Source: Narthecium ossifragum (Eukaryota > Streptophyta > Magnoliopsida > Dioscoreales > Nartheciaceae). From it: DNA of 64,000 nt. The notes beneath the pieces are model-generated. The model made no database searches, was not told the DNA's origin, and saw only the letters and a list, made by a program, of their open reading frames with translations. Position numbers and translations under genes: made by a program. This document shows positions 63,117-64,000 of this stretch, in pieces (positions within the stretch are counted from its first letter, which is position 1; each line of letters begins with the position of its first letter). The stretch is taken from positions 18,337,288-18,401,287 of the forward strand of contig OY986969.1 of the NCBI GenBank assembly GCA_963920575.1, given 5' to 3'.

Positions 63117-64000
63117 TGTTGCGCCCCGACCCGCGAAAGCCCAACCGGGCCGGGCGACGCGAACCGGAACCTAACGAAACGCGGAAAAAGCTGGCGAGGG
63201 TTCCCTCTAACCTATTGGTCTTCCTAACAATTCACCAAAAACACCCTCAATTAAAAGATATTAATTTAACGAAACCTCGAATCACAGATTTACAAACCCA
63301 AAAAGATTTAATATACATATCCTCGGAGAGAGGAAGATTCAAATACAACATTACTCCCATAGGAGACTATCTAGCATAGGGTAAAAGCAGTAAATGATCA
63401 CCACCTCTCAGACTCCGTCTGGCGCCGCCGCACCGCCGACCAACTGCCCGGTAGGGACCACAGAAGAAGAACTAACGCCTGCACCTGCAAAACGCAGCCC
63501 GGGTAGGAGTGAGCATAAAGCTCAATAGGGTTCTACACTACGCCACACAGAAGGAAAAGGGAAACACAACAGTGTCGCCCTCAAGTAAGACCTGGGTGTA
63601 TACAGGGGTCCCATAACCCCACCGCGTGTCCCTGAGGCCCAGGAGCAGCACTCAGTAAGCAAGAACAAACACTGCTGACTCACATGCAGGAACCCGACAC
63701 TGCAGGCAGGAAGAGGCACCGCTAAGTGGGCAACTCCCCTACTCAAGAGTCAACACAGTGGAACACCGGCTACACCTCAGCATCCAACTCGAGACCGACA
63801 CGACCTCTACAATCATCAACCAACAAGTGTACCAGTCATCTAAGCTTATCATCGAATCGATTGGACACCACAATTCGCACCGGGTCCAAACTACCCAACC
63901 CCGGTCCTAGGGCTAAATCCGAGCTTCTAGCCTCGGGACGGCGACCCACAGATCACCCACGCCCTAACCATGCAACTAATGTACAAATCAACAATGCATG
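63117..64000 (-). repeat. Tekay-type LTR nested in 3' LTR copy B, incomplete
   Basis: Begins TGTTGCGCC directly after cacca (63112-63116), the same site as the solo LTR 23515-25709 in copy A, and matches its first about 880 bp with small differences, including about 20-25 bp near 63693-63720 absent from copy A. Whether it is also solo cannot be seen. Confidence 0.85.

Larger units (their letters stand above)
51555..64000 (+). mobile_element. Non-autonomous Athila-like gag-protease element, copy B (runs off window)
   Basis: Copy B of the element at 12290, about 1-2% different by eye, same order of parts. The first about 265 bp of the 5' LTR are missing at the fusion with Athila RNase H. It keeps 538 bp of tail deleted in copy A. 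The 3' LTR (from 61196) carries the same Cassandra and Tekay-type insertions at the same bases as copy A, proof of common descent rather than independent insertion. Confidence 0.88.
61196..64000 (+). repeat. 3' LTR of gag-protease element, copy B, interrupted, incomplete
   Basis: TGATAAGACGTG start; Cassandra at 61224-61592; palindrome array 61738-62175; CTATAAATA 62237-62245; Tekay-type LTR from 63117 to the window end. The rest of the LTR is beyond 64000. Confidence 0.82.

Noticed and set aside
1..64000. Endogenous pararetrovirus or other virus
   Set aside because: No movement protein or coat protein motifs; all RT/INT segments fit Ty3/gypsy or Ty1/copia with LTRs and primer sites.

Overview
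This window reads as transposable-element-packed plant heterochromatin. I see no host protein-coding gene, rRNA, tRNA or CRISPR array. Nearly every base belongs to LTR retrotransposons or their fragments. Clades recognisable from protein motifs and priming sites are: Athila-like Ty3/gypsy (tRNA-Asp-type primer site, DLGAS protease), Tekay-type chromovirus Ty3/gypsy (iMet primer site, chromodomain-like tail), Ty1/copia, and a 5S-bearing Cassandra-type solo LTR. This combination is typical of angiosperms; the species cannot be named from the sequence. Most frames are broken, so the genes are best read as pol/gag pseudogenes of mobile elements.

Layout. 1-3052: 3' tail and 3' LTR of a plus-strand Athila element. 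3053-3781: decayed chromovirus integrase (element D). 3782-7941: minus-strand Athila element inserted in D, with RT to INT deleted. 7942-11107: truncated 3' LTR of D, interrupted by an Athila-like solo LTR (8817-10436, target duplication atggt). 11108-12289: Ty1/copia gag zinc knuckle to integrase. 12290-about 25802: copy A of a gag-protease element lacking RT, RNase H and integrase but carrying two extra ORFs; its 3' LTR holds a Cassandra solo LTR and a Tekay-type solo LTR. 25803-27965: 3' end and partial LTR of a D-like chromovirus. 27966-30906: copia fragments in both orientations. 30907-42693: 5' LTR of D, split by a full-length minus-strand Tekay element (32076-41198, target duplication ataga). 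42694-45861: decayed interior of D. 45862-51554: second copy of the minus-strand Athila, this one keeping RNase H and INT. 51555-64000: copy B of the gag-protease element with the same nested Cassandra and Tekay-type LTR insertions.

History. Nested insertions shared at the same sites and with the same target duplications show that 3054-25700 and 45118-64000 derive from one ancestral nested stack (offset about 42.1 kb, then 39.0 kb after unequal deletions). The 5-bp target duplication of D (gagca) has one half at 30902-30906 and the other at 11108-11112, on copia gag sequence that reads on from one to the other. The window therefore appears to hold the right part of one repeat unit followed by the left and middle parts of the next. 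A real tandem segmental duplication or an assembly artefact (two haplotypes placed side by side) would both give this picture.

Most interesting signals: (1) arrays of paired palindromes (GATCGATC or GGTCGACC cores), usually just upstream of the TATA box, in LTRs of unrelated families; (2) the non-autonomous gag-protease element with an acidic ORF and a proline-rich ORF3 behind an internal TATA-like site; (3) a hairpin module with compensatory changes lying between two polypurine-like tracts about 1.1 kb apart in all Athila-like tails. Divergence figures are by-eye estimates.
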